DNA of 64,000 nt from Anaerotruncus sp. (GCA_022009795.1 CP091724.1:124001-188000), one strand, 5' to 3'. Shown: positions 1 to 9,639, counted from the first letter of the stretch. Notes: generated by a model from the sequence alone, not told the origin. Program-made: numbers and translations.

Positions 1-798
1 AAAAGGCAAGTCTGCTTTTTTTCCGGACCCGAAATCAAGGGCAAAACCCTTGCCGTAATCGGCCTCGGTGCAATCGGCAGATTGGTGGCAAACGCCGCCG
101 TTGATCTCGGCATGAAGGTTGTCGGTTATGATCCGTTTCTTTCTCCCGCCGCGGCCGAAACGCTTAAAAAAGATGTGCAAATAATAAATTCGCTTGATGA
201 TATTTTCCCGAAGGCTGATTATGTTACCGTGCATGTGCCGCTCACTCCCGAAACAAAGGAAATGATTTGCGCCGAAAACATCGCAAAGATGAAGGATACG
301 GTCAGAATTATAAACCTTGCAAGAGGCGATCTTGCCAATTCCGCGGATGTTGTTTCCGCTCTTGAGGATGGCAGAATGGCGGCTTATGTAACGGATTTCC
401 CGTCTGCCGATCTTATCGGGGTTGACGGTGTTATTGCCATGCCCCATCTTGGTGCTTCCACTCCCGAAAGCGAGGAGAACTGCGCCACAATGGGCGCCGA
501 TGAGCTGATAGATTTTCTTGAAAACGGCAATATCATAAATTCCGTTAATATGCCTGCGGTTTCCAGCCCGAAATGCGGCGCGGCAAGAATAACCGTTATT
601 CATAAAAATCAGCCGAATATGATTGCCACCATAAGCGACACAATCAGTAAGGACGGAATAAATATCGCAAACTTCGTAAACAAAAACCGCGGCGAAATAG
701 CATACAGCATTTTGGATGTTGATTCGGATGTGCCTGGTGTTGTTCTCGGCGATATCGAAAAAATTGCCGGCGTTGTAAGAGTTCGCGTTATTAAATAA
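1..798 (+). CDS. serA: D-3-phosphoglycerate dehydrogenase, C-terminal part (cut by window edge)
   Basis: NAD-dependent oxidation of 3-phosphoglycerate, the first step of serine synthesis. The visible part begins just before the Rossmann motif GLGAIG, runs through the catalytic domain (HLGASTPESEENCA contains the catalytic His and the cofactor-domain end) and finishes with an ACT domain (about the last 70 residues, ITVIHKNQPNMIATISD), the usual serine-sensing module. A reading frame for the preceding residues (KGKSAFF) is offset by one base at a run of seven T at 16-22, so a frameshift lies there. No start codon is visible because the gene begins left of the window. A terminator follows at 849. 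Confident assignment. Confidence 0.93.
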   Translation, partial: KRQVCFFSGPEIKGKTLAVIGLGAIGRLVANAAVDLGMKVVGYDPFLSPAAAETLKKDVQIINSLDDIFPKADYVTVHVPLTPETKEMICAENIAKMKDTVRIINLARGDLANSADVVSALEDGRMAAYVTDFPSADLIGVDGVIAMPHLGASTPESEENCATMGADELIDFLENGNIINSVNMPAVSSPKCGAARITVIHKNQPNMIATISDTISKDGINIANFVNKNRGEIAYSILDVDSDVPGVVLGDIEKIAGVVRVRVIK

Positions 799-848
799 TA
801 TAAAACCATATTATATAAGCGCTTATGCGGCTTTAATATGCTTTTCAG

Positions 849-883
849 GCGGAAATGCTTTGCATTTCCGCTTTGTTTTTTTT
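849..883 (+). terminator. Intrinsic terminator after serA
   Basis: Ten-base-pair stem GCGGAAATGC / GCATTTCCGC with a three-base loop, followed by TTTGTTTTTTTT. Confidence 0.85.
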
Positions 884-892
884 GATTTTCTG

Positions 893-921
893 TTGACAAA
901 GGAATGCGCACCTGTTATAAT
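893..921 (+). promoter_or_regulatory. Consensus sigma-A promoter of the aldolase-like gene
   Basis: TTGACA at 893-898 and TATAAT at 916-921 are separated by 17 bases, a perfect match to the vegetative consensus. Transcription would start near 928. Confidence 0.88.
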
Positions 922-932
922 ACCACTAATCT

Positions 933-958
933 GCTTTAAAGTGATGTGACTTTAAAGC
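933..958 (+). promoter_or_regulatory. Inverted repeat just downstream of the promoter (operator or leader hairpin)
   Basis: GCTTTAAAGT and ACTTTAAAGC form a perfect ten-base inverted repeat around GATGTG. It covers about +6 to +31 of the predicted transcript, where a repressor would block initiation or a hairpin would cap the mRNA. No known regulator is assigned. Confidence 0.55.
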
Positions 959-994
959 GATAAAGCGATATTTCTGCGAACAGGAGAGGATATT

Positions 995-1976
995 ATGGCA
1001 CCCAGAAAAGGTAATATGATGACCGTGCGCGCCGATGTTAAGGTGGTTGACGCCACAATCAGAGACGGCGGCCTTTGCAACAATTTTGAATTTACGGATG
1101 AATTTGTTACCGAGCTTTATAAAACGAATGTTAAAAGCGGCGTGGATTATATGGAATTCGGTTATCGTGCCTCCAAAAATCTGTTTGATGTTAATAAATT
1201 CGGCAAATGGAAGTTTTGCGATGAGGCGGATATTCGCAGCATAGTCGGCGAAAATATTTCCGATATGAAAATCGCCGTTATGGCAGATGTGGGCAGGTGC
1301 GATTTTAAAGAGGATTTTGTGCCGAAAAGCGAATCGGTTATAGACATGGTGCGTGTTGCCTGCTATATTCACCAAATTCCGGCGGCACTTGAAATGATTG
1401 AATATTTTCATAATCTCGGCTATGAAACCACCTGTAATATCATGGCGATCAGCCAGGCTTCGAGCGAGCAGATTGAAGAGGCTCTTGAAATGATAGGCCA
1501 ATCAAGTGTTGATGTTATTTATCTTGTGGATTCTTACGGCTCGCTTTACCCCGAAACGGCGGGCGCACTTGCAAAAAAATATCTTGAAATCGGCGAAAAA
1601 TACGGCAAGGCAATCGGCTTTCATGCGCACAACAATCAAAATCTTGCTTTTGCAAACACGATTGAAACTCTTTCTTACGGTGTTTCTTATCTTGATGCCA
1701 CGGCGGCAGGCATGGGAAGGGGAGCGGGCAACTGCGCAATGGAGCTTTTGCTCGGATTCCTTAAAAAAATCCAAAAATATAATCTTTTACAGTCTGCTTA
1801 CCTTCCTTGAAAATTACATGATTCCGCTCAAGGAAAGCGGCGTGAAATGGGGCTACGAGGTGCAATATATGCTCACGGGTCAGCTCAACCGTCATCCGCG
1901 CGAGGCTATGGCTTTTACAGCTGAAAACAGAACAGATTATTGCGAGTTTTACAAATCCCTGCTTGATAATTTCTAA
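995..1976 (+). CDS. DRE-TIM (HMGL-like) aldolase/synthase family protein, frameshifted
   Basis: TIM-barrel metal-dependent aldolase of the HMG-CoA lyase / isopropylmalate synthase / 4-hydroxy-2-oxovalerate aldolase superfamily. Residues 19-26 carry DATIRDGG (the RDG signature of the metal site), about 207-211 HAHNN (metal-binding histidines) and about 238-246 GMGRGAGNC. The start ATG at 995 has an AGGAGAGG ribosome site. The first frame ends early near 1809; the C-terminal half (LENYMIPLKESG to the end at 1976) continues in another frame, with the shift between about 1785 and 1800. The exact substrate is not visible. Related proteins are annotated only as aldolase catalytic domain proteins, some in sugar-nucleotide clusters. 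It has its own promoter and terminator. Confidence 0.75.
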
Positions 1977-2040
1977 ATTATTTTGCGGCGCAGGCGATTT
2001 TTTGCAGTGCTTTTCACTGCACTCTCTGTCTTTGTAAAAA

Positions 2041-2074
2041 GGGCTCTGCCGTTTTGATGCGGCGGAGTCCTTTT
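2041..2074 (+). terminator. Intrinsic terminator after the aldolase-like gene
   Basis: Stem GGGCTCTGCCG / CGGCGGAGTCC (two wobble pairs) followed by TTTT. Confidence 0.7.
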
Positions 2075-2191
2075 GCATATTGAGCCAGTAAGAGTTTTTT
2101 TCTATTCATAAAATGTTAAAAATATGTCCAAAGCAAGGCTTAATTTTTGCGCTGCCATTTGGGCTAAATTACGAAATTTTTTTAATATTGT

Positions 2192-2221
2192 TTGACAAAT
2201 TTTTAATTTTAGTACTAACAT
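2192..2221 (+). promoter_or_regulatory. Promoter of the T-box leader / cstA
   Basis: TTGACA at 2192-2197 and TAACAT at 2216-2221 with 18 bases between them, placed just upstream of the structured leader. Confidence 0.55.
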
Positions 2222-2246
2222 TAAATCATAAATTAAACAGCCAAAT

Positions 2247-2563
2247 GCAATGAACAGGAAATGACCCTGCGCAGCACCGTTCACAGAAAGCCGCCGGTTG
2301 TGGAAGGCGGTAACAAGGCGCGTTCGGCCCTCACCTGCAAGCAGCTTTGCTGAAAAGCTATCAGTAGGCAAAGCCGGGTTCCACCGTTATATGGAAGCAC
2401 TTTCCGAAATTTTGCTTTCTGCGGATTTTTGGGCGGTGATTGAGCGGTCGGCTTCGTGCCGGCAAGCAAAGTGGTAACACGGATGCAGTTAAACTTTATA
2501 TTTAAGTTGATGCCTTCGCCTTTGCAAAATCTTTGATGATTTGTGCAAAGCGGGGGCTTTTTT
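2247..2563 (+). ncRNA. T-box riboswitch leader upstream of cstA
   Basis: Several conserved T-box elements occur in order: an AG-rich apical arm (CAGAAAGCCGCCGG, then TTGTGGAAGGCGG) at about 2283-2310, CAGTAGG near 2350, CCGTTA near 2382, the T-box core AAGTGGTAACACGG at 2468-2482, and a terminator hairpin GCCTTCGCC...GCGGGGGC at 2512-2557 with TTTTTT. T-boxes bind uncharged tRNA and permit readthrough under amino-acid starvation. The specifier codon cannot be set securely; CTC (Leu) at 2330-2332, directly before ACCT, fits the usual context best, with CCT or GGC as alternatives. It controls the carbon-starvation-type transporter that follows. Confidence 0.8.
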
Positions 2564-2606
2564 ATTTGCCGGCGGCTGTTTGAAATAAGAAAAGGAGATA
2601 GATTTT

Positions 2607-4334
2607 ATGAACACATTGGTAATTGTTTTAATCGCCGTGGCTGTTCTCGGTGCGGGCTATGTGCTTTACGGCCGCCGCATTGCAAAAAATGGGGAATTGA
2701 TCCCAAAGCGGAAACTCCCGCCGTTAAATATAACGACGGCAAGGATTACGTGCCCACAAACGGCTGGACGGTTTTCAGCCATCAATTTTCGTCAATCGCG
2801 GGTGCAGGCCCCGTAACCGGCGCAATTCAGGCCGCCGTGTTTGGCTGGCTTCCCGTTTTTGCTTTGGATTTTTAATCGGCGGCGTTTTCTTCGGCGCGGT
2901 AACGGATTTCGGCGCGCTCTATGCCTCGGTTAAAAATCAGGGCAAATCAATGGGCATGCTGATTGAAAAATATATCGGAAAGCTCGGCAGAAAGCTTTTC
3001 ACAATCTTTTGCTGGCTGTTTTCACTGCTTATCATAGCTGTTTTTGCCGATATGGTTTCGGGCACATTTAATGCCTTTGACGCCACCACCGGCGCAAAGC
3101 TTGCCACGGCGGGCGCAAACGGCTCTGCCGGCATGGTTTCGATCATGTTCATGCTTTTTGCCGTTATTTTCGGCCTTATTCAAAAGAAATTCAATTTTTC
3201 CGGCTGGAAAGAATTTCTTATCGGTGTTGTTTTCATTATAGCTTCGTTTGCAATCGGCATCAAATGCCCCATCGTTCTCGGTAAGGACGGCTGGAGCTAT
3301 ATCGTTTTTGCGTATATTTTTGTTGCCGCAATCGTGCCGATTTGGCTTATGAAACAGCCCCGTGATTATATGACCACGATTATGTTTGTTTGTATGATTC
3401 TCGGTGCGGCGGTCGGCCTCATCATCGGTCACCCCACAATGAATTTGCCTGTTTTCACGGGCTTCACAAATGAAAAGCTCGGCACAATGTTCCCGATTCT
3501 TTTCGTAACGGTTGCCTGTGGTGCGGTTTCGGGCTTCCACAGCCTTGTTTCCTCGGGCACTTCGTCCAAAACGATAGCAAATGAAAAGGATATGGTTAAA
3601 GTCGGCTACGGCGCAATGATTCTTGAAAGCGTTTTGGCGGTTCTTGCGCTTTGCGTTGCAGGCGCGGCAGCGGCTAAGGACGGCACCCCGGCAGACGGCA
3701 CTCCGTTCCAAATCTTCAGCCGCGGCGTTGCGGGCTTTTTTGAAAAAATGGGCATGCCTGTTCAGGTTGCAACCGTGTTTATGACGATGTGCGTTTCCGC
3801 TCTTGCGCTCACCACGCTTGACGCCGTTGCGCGTATCGGCAAAATGTCGTTCCAGGAAATCTTCAGCGTTGATGATATGGAGCATGCAAAGCCTTGGCGC
3901 AAGGTGCTTTGCAATCCTTATTTCGCCACGATTTTCACGCTTCTTTGCGGCTTTGTGCTCACGAAAATCGGCTATGAAAAGGTTTGGCCGCTCTTCGGCT
4001 CCGCAAACCAGCTGCTCAGCGCGCTTGTTCTTATCACGCTTTGCGTATTCCTTAAAGTAACGGGCAGAAGCAATAAGATGCTGTTCCCGCCGATGATCAT
4101 TATGCTTTGCGTAACCTTCACGGCACTTGTTCAGCGTGTTATCGCCCTTGTTAAGGCTATTGCCGCAGGAACGGATATCTCGGCTCCGCGCTTCAGCTTG
4201 TTGTTGCCGTTTTGCTTATCACGCTCGGCCTTATCATTGTTGTTAATTCGTTTAAGAGCTATGTTAAAAGTAAAAAGGGCAGTGAACTTGCCGAAAATGA
4301 AGAAAGCGAAAACGCAAAATCAGTTGAGGCATAA
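2607..4334 (+). CDS. cstA: Carbon starvation protein CstA family transporter, frameshifted
   Basis: Polytopic membrane transporter of the CstA family; characterised members import peptides or pyruvate. The N-terminus (MNTLVIVLIAVAVLGAGYVL) follows a GGAG ribosome site. Family motifs include GYVLYGRRIAK, FSSIAGAGPVTGAIQA and KEMIEK-like residues around 2950; more than ten hydrophobic segments follow, with VSGFHSLVSSGTSSKTI near the middle. Length (about 575 residues) is that of the short clostridial form. Frameshifts lie at the A-run near 2682, at two T-runs at 2860-2875, and near 4190, after which the true C-terminus reads ...SENAKSVEA and ends at 4334. The T-box leader suggests expression during amino-acid starvation, which suits a peptide or nutrient importer. 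Confidence 0.88.
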
Positions 4335-4355
4335 AGCTTAATTCTTAACTATGTA

Positions 4356-4406
4356 ATAAAAAGGCGCTTCGGTGTATCGCATATCGTGCGAGGCGGGGCG
4401 CTTTTT
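4356..4406 (+). terminator. Probable terminator after cstA
   Basis: Imperfect hairpin with GCGCTTCG and CGGGGCGC arms followed by TTTTT. Confidence 0.45.
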
Positions 4407-4516
4407 GCGTTAAGCGTGCAAAAAGCCGAATGCGATATGAGATATGCGGAAACGGAATATCCGGTCGGAGCTTAATGTAACCCGTGCGGCGATTTCACGC
4501 AGTTTGGCGCATTTTG

Positions 4517-4547
4517 TTGACTGCGGCAAAAATTTTTGTAATATAAT
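4517..4547 (+). promoter_or_regulatory. Promoter of the MraY-like gene
   Basis: TTGACT at 4517-4522 and TATAAT at 4542-4547; the 19-base spacer is longer than usual. Confidence 0.5.
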
Positions 4548-4583
4548 GTTTTAAATTAAAATTTAAAATAAGCGGGGTTAAAA

Positions 4584-5542
4584 ATGTTTTATCATATTCT
4601 CGGCAATGTCGCAGGCTCGGCGAAATATATTGCGTGCGCGTTTTTGGCGGCGTTTGCAATCTGCTTTGTGCTTCTTAAAATCAAATTGCCGTTTTTGCCA
4701 AAGGATAAGGGCAGGGCTTTTGCCGTAAACGGAGAAAAAAATCAAAGGGCAAAATCAGGGGAGTAGGCTTGGTAATGATTGCCGTGTTTGTGCTTTGCTC
4801 CGTATTTTTAATGCCGGTTACGCCCGAACTGATATGCTATGATGTTTTGATTTTTATTGAAATGCTCAGCGGTTATTTGGACGACGCTTCCGATAAGCCT
4901 TGGTCGGATTACAAAAAAGGCCTTATCGATTTGATTGTGTGTATTTTGATTTCCGTTGTGTTTGTTCTCAATAATTCCACATCGTTTGTTATTTTTAATC
5001 ACGACTTCAGCGTTCATCCCGCGGTTTTTGCCGTGCTTTCCACAATATTGCTTTGGATCGGTATAAATGTTACCAACTGCTCCGATGGGGTGGACGGGCT
5101 TTGCGCTTCACTCGGCACAATATCACTGCTCAGCATTATATTTGTGTTTTCAAAGCAAATCGCGGCACCGTATTCGGTGTTTGGCTTTATTATGATCGGC
5201 GTGCTTGCAGCATATCTTTGCTTTAACACAAGCCCCAGCTCTCAGCTTATGGGCGATGCGGGTTCAAGGCCGCTTGGGCTTATTATTGTGATTATGATTT
5301 TAAAATCCGGTCATCCGCTTTCATATATTCTGCTTTCCGCCGTTTTGCTTGTGGACGGAATTGCGGGCCTTATTAAAATCTTCTTAAAGCGCTTTTTCAA
5401 GATCGAAGTGCTTAAAAATGTTCGTACTCCCATCCATGATGAAATGCGTAAAAATCACGGCTGGTCGGACACGCAGGTTGTTTTTGGATTTTCGATTGTT
5501 CAGGTGCTTTGCTCCGCTGCCGAATTTCTTATTTGCAAATAA
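4584..5542 (+). CDS. MraY-family phospho-sugar transferase, frameshifted
   Basis: Integral membrane transferase of glycosyltransferase family 4 (MraY/WecA), which moves a sugar-1-phosphate unit from a UDP-sugar to undecaprenyl phosphate. Family motifs appear in order: a KGR-type segment before GVGLVMI, YLDDASDKPWSDYKKG (Mg-binding Asp pair), NCSDGVDGL (catalytic NxxDGxDG), MGDAGSRPLG, and VRTPIHDEMRKNHGWSD (the HHH-like loop of MraY). About ten hydrophobic helices are present. The first 60 residues and the rest lie in different frames, shifted at a run of seven A at 4736-4742. It stands alone rather than in a dcw cluster, so a second MraY-like enzyme or a teichoic/capsule initiator is as likely as the main MraY. 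Confidence 0.82.
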
Positions 5543-5558
5543 AATATTTTAATATGAT

Positions 5559-5596
5559 AAAAGCCCTTGAAGCCGTTAAACGCTTCAAGGGCTTTT
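5559..5596. terminator. Bidirectional terminator between convergent genes
   Basis: AAAAGCCCTTGAAG / CTTCAAGGGCTTTT, a 14-base perfect inverted repeat with A and T tails, usable from both sides. Confidence 0.88.
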
Positions 5597-5632
5597 GCTG
5601 TGTGAAATTGATTTGTGATTAAAAGCTCTGGC

Positions 5633-7036
5633 TTATTCTTTGCCACTCGAATGCTTTTCTCTTAGGATTGCAACATTTTCCTCAACCTGCTTTTTGTGAA
5701 GCGGATACCAGAACCAAAGTATAAGCGCAAGAATGATAAAGCTTACTGCGGGCACAAGTGTTGAAATATCGAAAATGCCCTCTTTAACTTCAGGCGTAAA
5801 TGCCGTTGATTGGTCGTAGCCTATAAGCGAAAGCAGTGCGCCGGTAAGGCCCGCCGAAGCCGCCTGACCGAGCTTGCGGGCAAAGGAATAAAGCGCGTAA
5901 ACAGAGCCGTCCTCCCTGATGCCGTTTTTGATTTCGGAATAATCGATAACATCCGTGATAAGTGCCCAGGTAACCATGGAGAAAAACACCGAGCCCAAAC
6001 CAGGAAAGAAATTGGAAGGACACATAAACCCAAACATTTTGCGGCCTTACGAAATACAAAATTATGCAAACAACGCCTGCAAGCATATTTGCGATAACGC
6101 TCATTTCGGCCTTGCCGATTTTCTGTGCAAGCGGCTTTGCTATAAGTGCCGCCACAAGCATTCCGCCGCCCATAACAACCATTGAAAGGCTTTGTGCTTT
6201 TGCATTGCCGTAATAATTGGGAAATACATAGTTTGCCATTTGCTGAATGGTAAGCTGCGAAACCAGCATGAAAACGGAAGCGACTATAATTGAAATAAGC
6301 GCTCTGTTTTTAAGTGCGTTTTTTAGCATGTTTCCCACGCTGTTTTGCCGCATTGCGTCGGAAGAAGCTTCGGTTCTAACTCTTTCGGTGGTGAGCGAAT
6401 AGCAAAGTATATAGCAGATGAATGCCAAAAATCGAGCAAACGCCTGCGATTATCGTGAATCTTTTGCCGTTTAAAACATCGTTGCCGTTAACCTTATCAT
6501 AAATCATAAGCGGCACGCCCGCCATAATGAATGCGCCGGCAAACATTCCGCCCATTGTTCTGAAGGTGGAAAGGGATTGCCTGTCGCCGGGGTCATCGGA
6601 AATGGCAGATGCCATTGAGCCATAGGGAATATTGATTGAAGTGTAGAAAACAGAGCCCCATAAAATCTCAGTTATTGTTAAATAAACTATTTTAGCCCCT
6701 TGGGGCAAGCCCGAAAGCCCGCCTCGATACATTAAAAAAACGAAACGATAACAACAGGCCCGCACATTCTGCGAATCCACGGCTTGAATTTGCCCACGGG
6801 GGTCATTTTGCTTCTGTCGCAAATTCGGCCCATGGCAACATCGGTGAATGCGTCAACAAATCTTGCCACCATCATTATGATGCCCACTATATAGCCGTCC
6901 ACGCCCATAACATCGGTGTAAAATTTCATCAAAAAGCTTGAAGAAAGCAAAAATGTGAAATCGTTGCCGAAATCGCCGAACATGTATCCCAGCTTATCCC
7001 GTATGCCGAAAGGCTTCGTTTTTTTGAGTTGCTCAT
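5633..7036 (-). CDS. GPH-family (MelB-like) glycoside:cation symporter, frameshifted
   Basis: Sugar:cation symporter of the major facilitator superfamily. The N-terminus (KLGYMFGDFGNDFTF) and the cytoplasmic motif FVDAFTDVAMGRICDRS with KFKPWIRR are diagnostic of the glycoside-pentoside-hexuronide group; about 12 hydrophobic segments follow. The start ATG at 7036 has a GAGAGGG ribosome site; about 468 residues in all. The gene is read in at least five pieces, with shifts near 7020 (run of seven A on the coding strand), 6740, 6420 and 6040, mostly at homopolymers. Substrate unknown; no sugar-metabolism gene is adjacent. Confidence 0.85.
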
Positions 7037-7122
7037 GGCATTATCCCTCTCAAATGAATAAAAAAATATTTTTTTGTAAAAGCAAATATTTTTATGCAAA
7101 AAAAGCACAAAACTTTTTCTTT

Positions 7123-7151
7123 ATTATATCATAAGCGGATATAAATTTCCA
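7123..7151 (-). promoter_or_regulatory. Extended -10 promoter of the GPH transporter
   Basis: On the minus strand TGATATAAT gives an extended -10 (TG-N-TATAAT, -10 at 7123-7128); a weak -35 TGGAAA lies 17 bases upstream. Confidence 0.5.
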
Positions 7152-7216
7152 CGCTTATTTTATATTTATTGTTATTGTGTGAAAAAAACGGGAATAATTA
7201 TTCCGTGCAAGAAGGC

Positions 7217-7251
7217 AAAAATCCGCGTTGCCTTTTTGGGCGTCGCGGATT
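7217..7251 (-). terminator. Terminator of the merR gene
   Basis: On the minus strand AATCCGCG / CGCGGATT forms a perfect eight-base-pair stem followed by TTT. It lies inside the apparent C-terminal tail of the MerR reading frame, indicating that the tail is an artefact of a frameshift. Confidence 0.65.
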
Positions 7252-7270
7252 GCAGATTTTTTTAAAGATT

Positions 7271-7737
7271 TTATATTGTTTTTTTATTATGATATTTTTC
7301 GCCAGGCGCTGTTTAACCTCTCTGTATTTTTTTCGGCACATCGCTGCATTCGCAGAGCAATGCCCTTTTGTGGTGCCTTTTTCCTTTGCCGTTTCATAAA
7401 ACCAAATTTTATAGTCAATCGTTTCAAGCGTTTCCTGCAGTTCCTTTATCTGCTGCTCGGTTTCCTGCTTGCGGCGCAAAAACATTTGCAGGCGTGCGTC
7501 TATTGTTTCATCGCCCAGCATTGCCATGTTTATGTATTCCCTGATTTCGGTCAGCTGCATGCCCGTCTTTTTTAAACATTCGATAATGCCGAGCCATTCC
7601 ATATCCTCGTCCTGAAACATGCGGATTCCGCTTTCCGTTCTCTTAACAAACGGAAGCAAGCCGATTTTATCGTAATATCTTAAAGTAGAGGTGGGTAAAT
7701 TCATAATTTTTGCCGTTTCGCCTACCGTGTAATTCAT
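7271..7737 (-). CDS. MerR-family transcriptional regulator
   Basis: Dimeric DNA-binding regulator. Residues 1-40 form the winged helix-turn-helix (YTVGETAKIMNLPTSTLRYY, then DKIGLLPF); residues 80-120 form the coiled-coil dimer helix (RKQETEQQIKELQETLETID). The raw frame continues to 7198 with a Lys/Arg-rich tail that runs through a terminator. One extra A in the run at 7281-7287 would give a stop at 7271, which I take as the true end (about 155 residues). No cluster of effector-binding cysteines typical of metal sensors is present. It is divergent from the dxs-type gene, whose promoter has MerR-type spacing, so it probably controls that gene and itself. Confidence 0.85.
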
Positions 7738-7786
7738 AATGCTTTCAACCCTTTCGCGTTGCGGATAAATTTTTTTAAAAAAACGC

Positions 7787-7817
7787 TTGACTTAAAGTTT
7801 ACTTTAACTTGTATAAT
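7787..7817 (+). promoter_or_regulatory. MerR-type promoter with operator dyad, upstream of dxs
   Basis: TTGACT at 7787-7792 and TATAAT at 7812-7817 are separated by 19 bases, the long spacer typical of MerR-activated promoters. The dyad TTAAAG TTTA CTTTAA lies inside the spacer, exactly where MerR dimers bind. Confidence 0.8.
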
Positions 7818-7881
7818 CTTCGTGTAATAAAAAAAGTATAAATATTTTTTTATTAAATTTGTCAATAAAGGAGAAATAAAT

Positions 7882-9639
7882 ATGTATCTTGAAAATATCA
7901 ATTCACCGCAGGATGTTAAAAAGCTCGATTTCGCTCAGCTTGAAGTGCTTGCCGCTGAAATGCGCGAGGCCCTTTTGAAAAGGCTTTCCGTGCACGGAGG
8001 CCATTTCGGCCCGAACATGGGAATCGTGGAGGCAACCATTGCGCTTCATTATGTGTTTGATTCACCCGAGGATAAAATCGTGTTTGATGTTTCGCACCAA
8101 TGCTATCCGCATAAAATGCTCACCGGCAGAAAGGACGCTTATTTGGATCCCGCAAAATATGATGATGTAACGGGATATACAAATCCGCTTGAGAGCGAGC
8201 ATGATATGTTTAATATCGGCCACACCTCCACCTCCGTAAGCCTTGCGTGCGGTCTTGCAAAGGGCAGGGAGCTTTGCGGCGGCAAGGAAAACATCATTGC
8301 CGTTATCGGCGACGGCTCTTTAAGCGGCGGCGAAGCGCTTGAGGGTCTTGATTTTGCGGGCGAGCAAAGCGGCAATATGATTATTCTTGTGAACGACAAT
8401 GATATGTCCATCGCGGAAAATCACGGCGGCATTTATAAAAATTTGCGCATGCTTCGCGAAAGCGGCGGCAAATGCGAATGCAATCTTTTCCGATCCATGG
8501 GGCTTGATTACAAATTTGAAGCAAACGGAAACGATATTCAAAGCCTTATTAAGCTTTTTGAATCTGTTAAGGATATTGATCATCCCGTTGTTTTGCACAT
8601 TGTAACGGAAAAGGGCAAAGGCTATGCTCCCGCCGTTAAAAACAAGGAAAATTGGCATTATTGCGCTCCGTTCAACATTGAAACCGGAAAGCCCACGGTT
8701 GATTTCGGCGGGGAAAATTACAGCGATATCACAGCTGAATTTTTGCTTGATAAAATGGCAAAGGATAAAAAGGTGGTTGCAATCACCTCCGCAGTGCCCG
8801 CCTCCATGGGCTTTGATAAGGCGCGCCGCGATAAGGCGGGCAGTCAATTTGTTGATGTCGGCATTGCAGAGGAGCACGCCGTTGCTCTTGCTTCCGGCAT
8901 TGCCAAAAACGGCGGCAAGCCCGTTTACGGCACTTACAGCACCTTTATTCAGCGCACTTACGATCAAATTGCTCAAGATTTGTGCCTCAACAGCGAGCCG
9001 GCAACGATTGTGCTTTACGGCGCTTCCGTTTTCGGCATGAACGATGCGGGCCATATCGGCTATTATGATATTCCCATGCTTTCAAATATTTTAAATCTTG
9101 TTTACCTTGCGCCCACCTGCAAGGAGGAATATCTTGCAATGCTTGATTGGAGCATTGAGCAAAATGAATATCCGGTTGCAATTCGTGTGCCCGAAAACGG
9201 CGTTATCACAACCGGCAGGGAATTTGATAAGGATTACGGCGATTTGAATAAATATCAAATCACCCAAAGCGGCAGCGATGTTGCAATTATTGCGCTCGGC
9301 TCGTTTTATCGGCTCGGCGAGGAAACGGCAAAGGAAATCGAAAGCAAAACGGGTAAAAAGCCCACTTTAATTAACCCGCGCTTTATCACGGGAACGGATG
9401 ACGAGCTTCTTTCCGATTTGATGAAGGATCACAGTGTTGTTGTTACTCTTGAGGACGGCGTTCTTGACGGCGGCTTTGGCGAAAAAATCGCAAGATTTTA
9501 CGGCAGGGACAATGTTAAAGTACTCAATTACGGCCTTAAAAAGGAGTTTGAGGATCGTTATGATCACAATGCCTTGCTTGCCGAAAACAGGCTTACAAAA
9601 GAGCAAATTGCCGAAGATGTGTGCGAGCTGCTTGACTGA
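7882..9639 (+). CDS. dxs: 1-deoxy-D-xylulose-5-phosphate synthase
   Basis: Thiamine-diphosphate enzyme condensing pyruvate with glyceraldehyde-3-phosphate, the entry step of the MEP isoprenoid pathway; the product also feeds thiamine and pyridoxal synthesis. Intact, 585 residues, shorter than the usual 620 or so. Motifs: VFDVSHQCYPHKMLTGR, the ThDP motif GDGSLSGGEALEG ... NDNDMSIAENHGG, and the central transketolase segment VDVGIAEEHAVALASGIA. Ribosome site GGAG before ATG 7882. The MerR-type promoter is unusual for a housekeeping dxs and suggests either a regulated second copy or a DXS-like transketolase with another job; the ispH or ispA neighbours normally seen are absent. Confidence 0.88.
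   Translation: MYLENINSPQDVKKLDFAQLEVLAAEMREALLKRLSVHGGHFGPNMGIVEATIALHYVFDSPEDKIVFDVSHQCYPHKMLTGRKDAYLDPAKYDDVTGYTNPLESEHDMFNIGHTSTSVSLACGLAKGRELCGGKENIIAVIGDGSLSGGEALEGLDFAGEQSGNMIILVNDNDMSIAENHGGIYKNLRMLRESGGKCECNLFRSMGLDYKFEANGNDIQSLIKLFESVKDIDHPVVLHIVTEKGKGYAPAVKNKENWHYCAPFNIETGKPTVDFGGENYSDITAEFLLDKMAKDKKVVAITSAVPASMGFDKARRDKAGSQFVDVGIAEEHAVALASGIAKNGGKPVYGTYSTFIQRTYDQIAQDLCLNSEPATIVLYGASVFGMNDAGHIGYYDIPMLSNILNLVYLAPTCKEEYLAMLDWSIEQNEYPVAIRVPENGVITTGREFDKDYGDLNKYQITQSGSDVAIIALGSFYRLGEETAKEIESKTGKKPTLINPRFITGTDDELLSDLMKDHSVVVTLEDGVLDGGFGEKIARFYGRDNVKVLNYGLKKEFEDRYDHNALLAENRLTKEQIAEDVCELLD

Noticed and set aside
3022..3885. 287-codon open frame on the minus strand opposite cstA
   Set aside because: Lies wholly antisense to the transporter, low-complexity His/Arg/Asn-rich translation, no ribosome site; a shadow of the codon pattern on the plus strand.
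8320..9054. 244-codon minus-strand frame opposite dxs
   Set aside because: Antisense to an intact conserved gene, with composition typical of a reverse-frame shadow.
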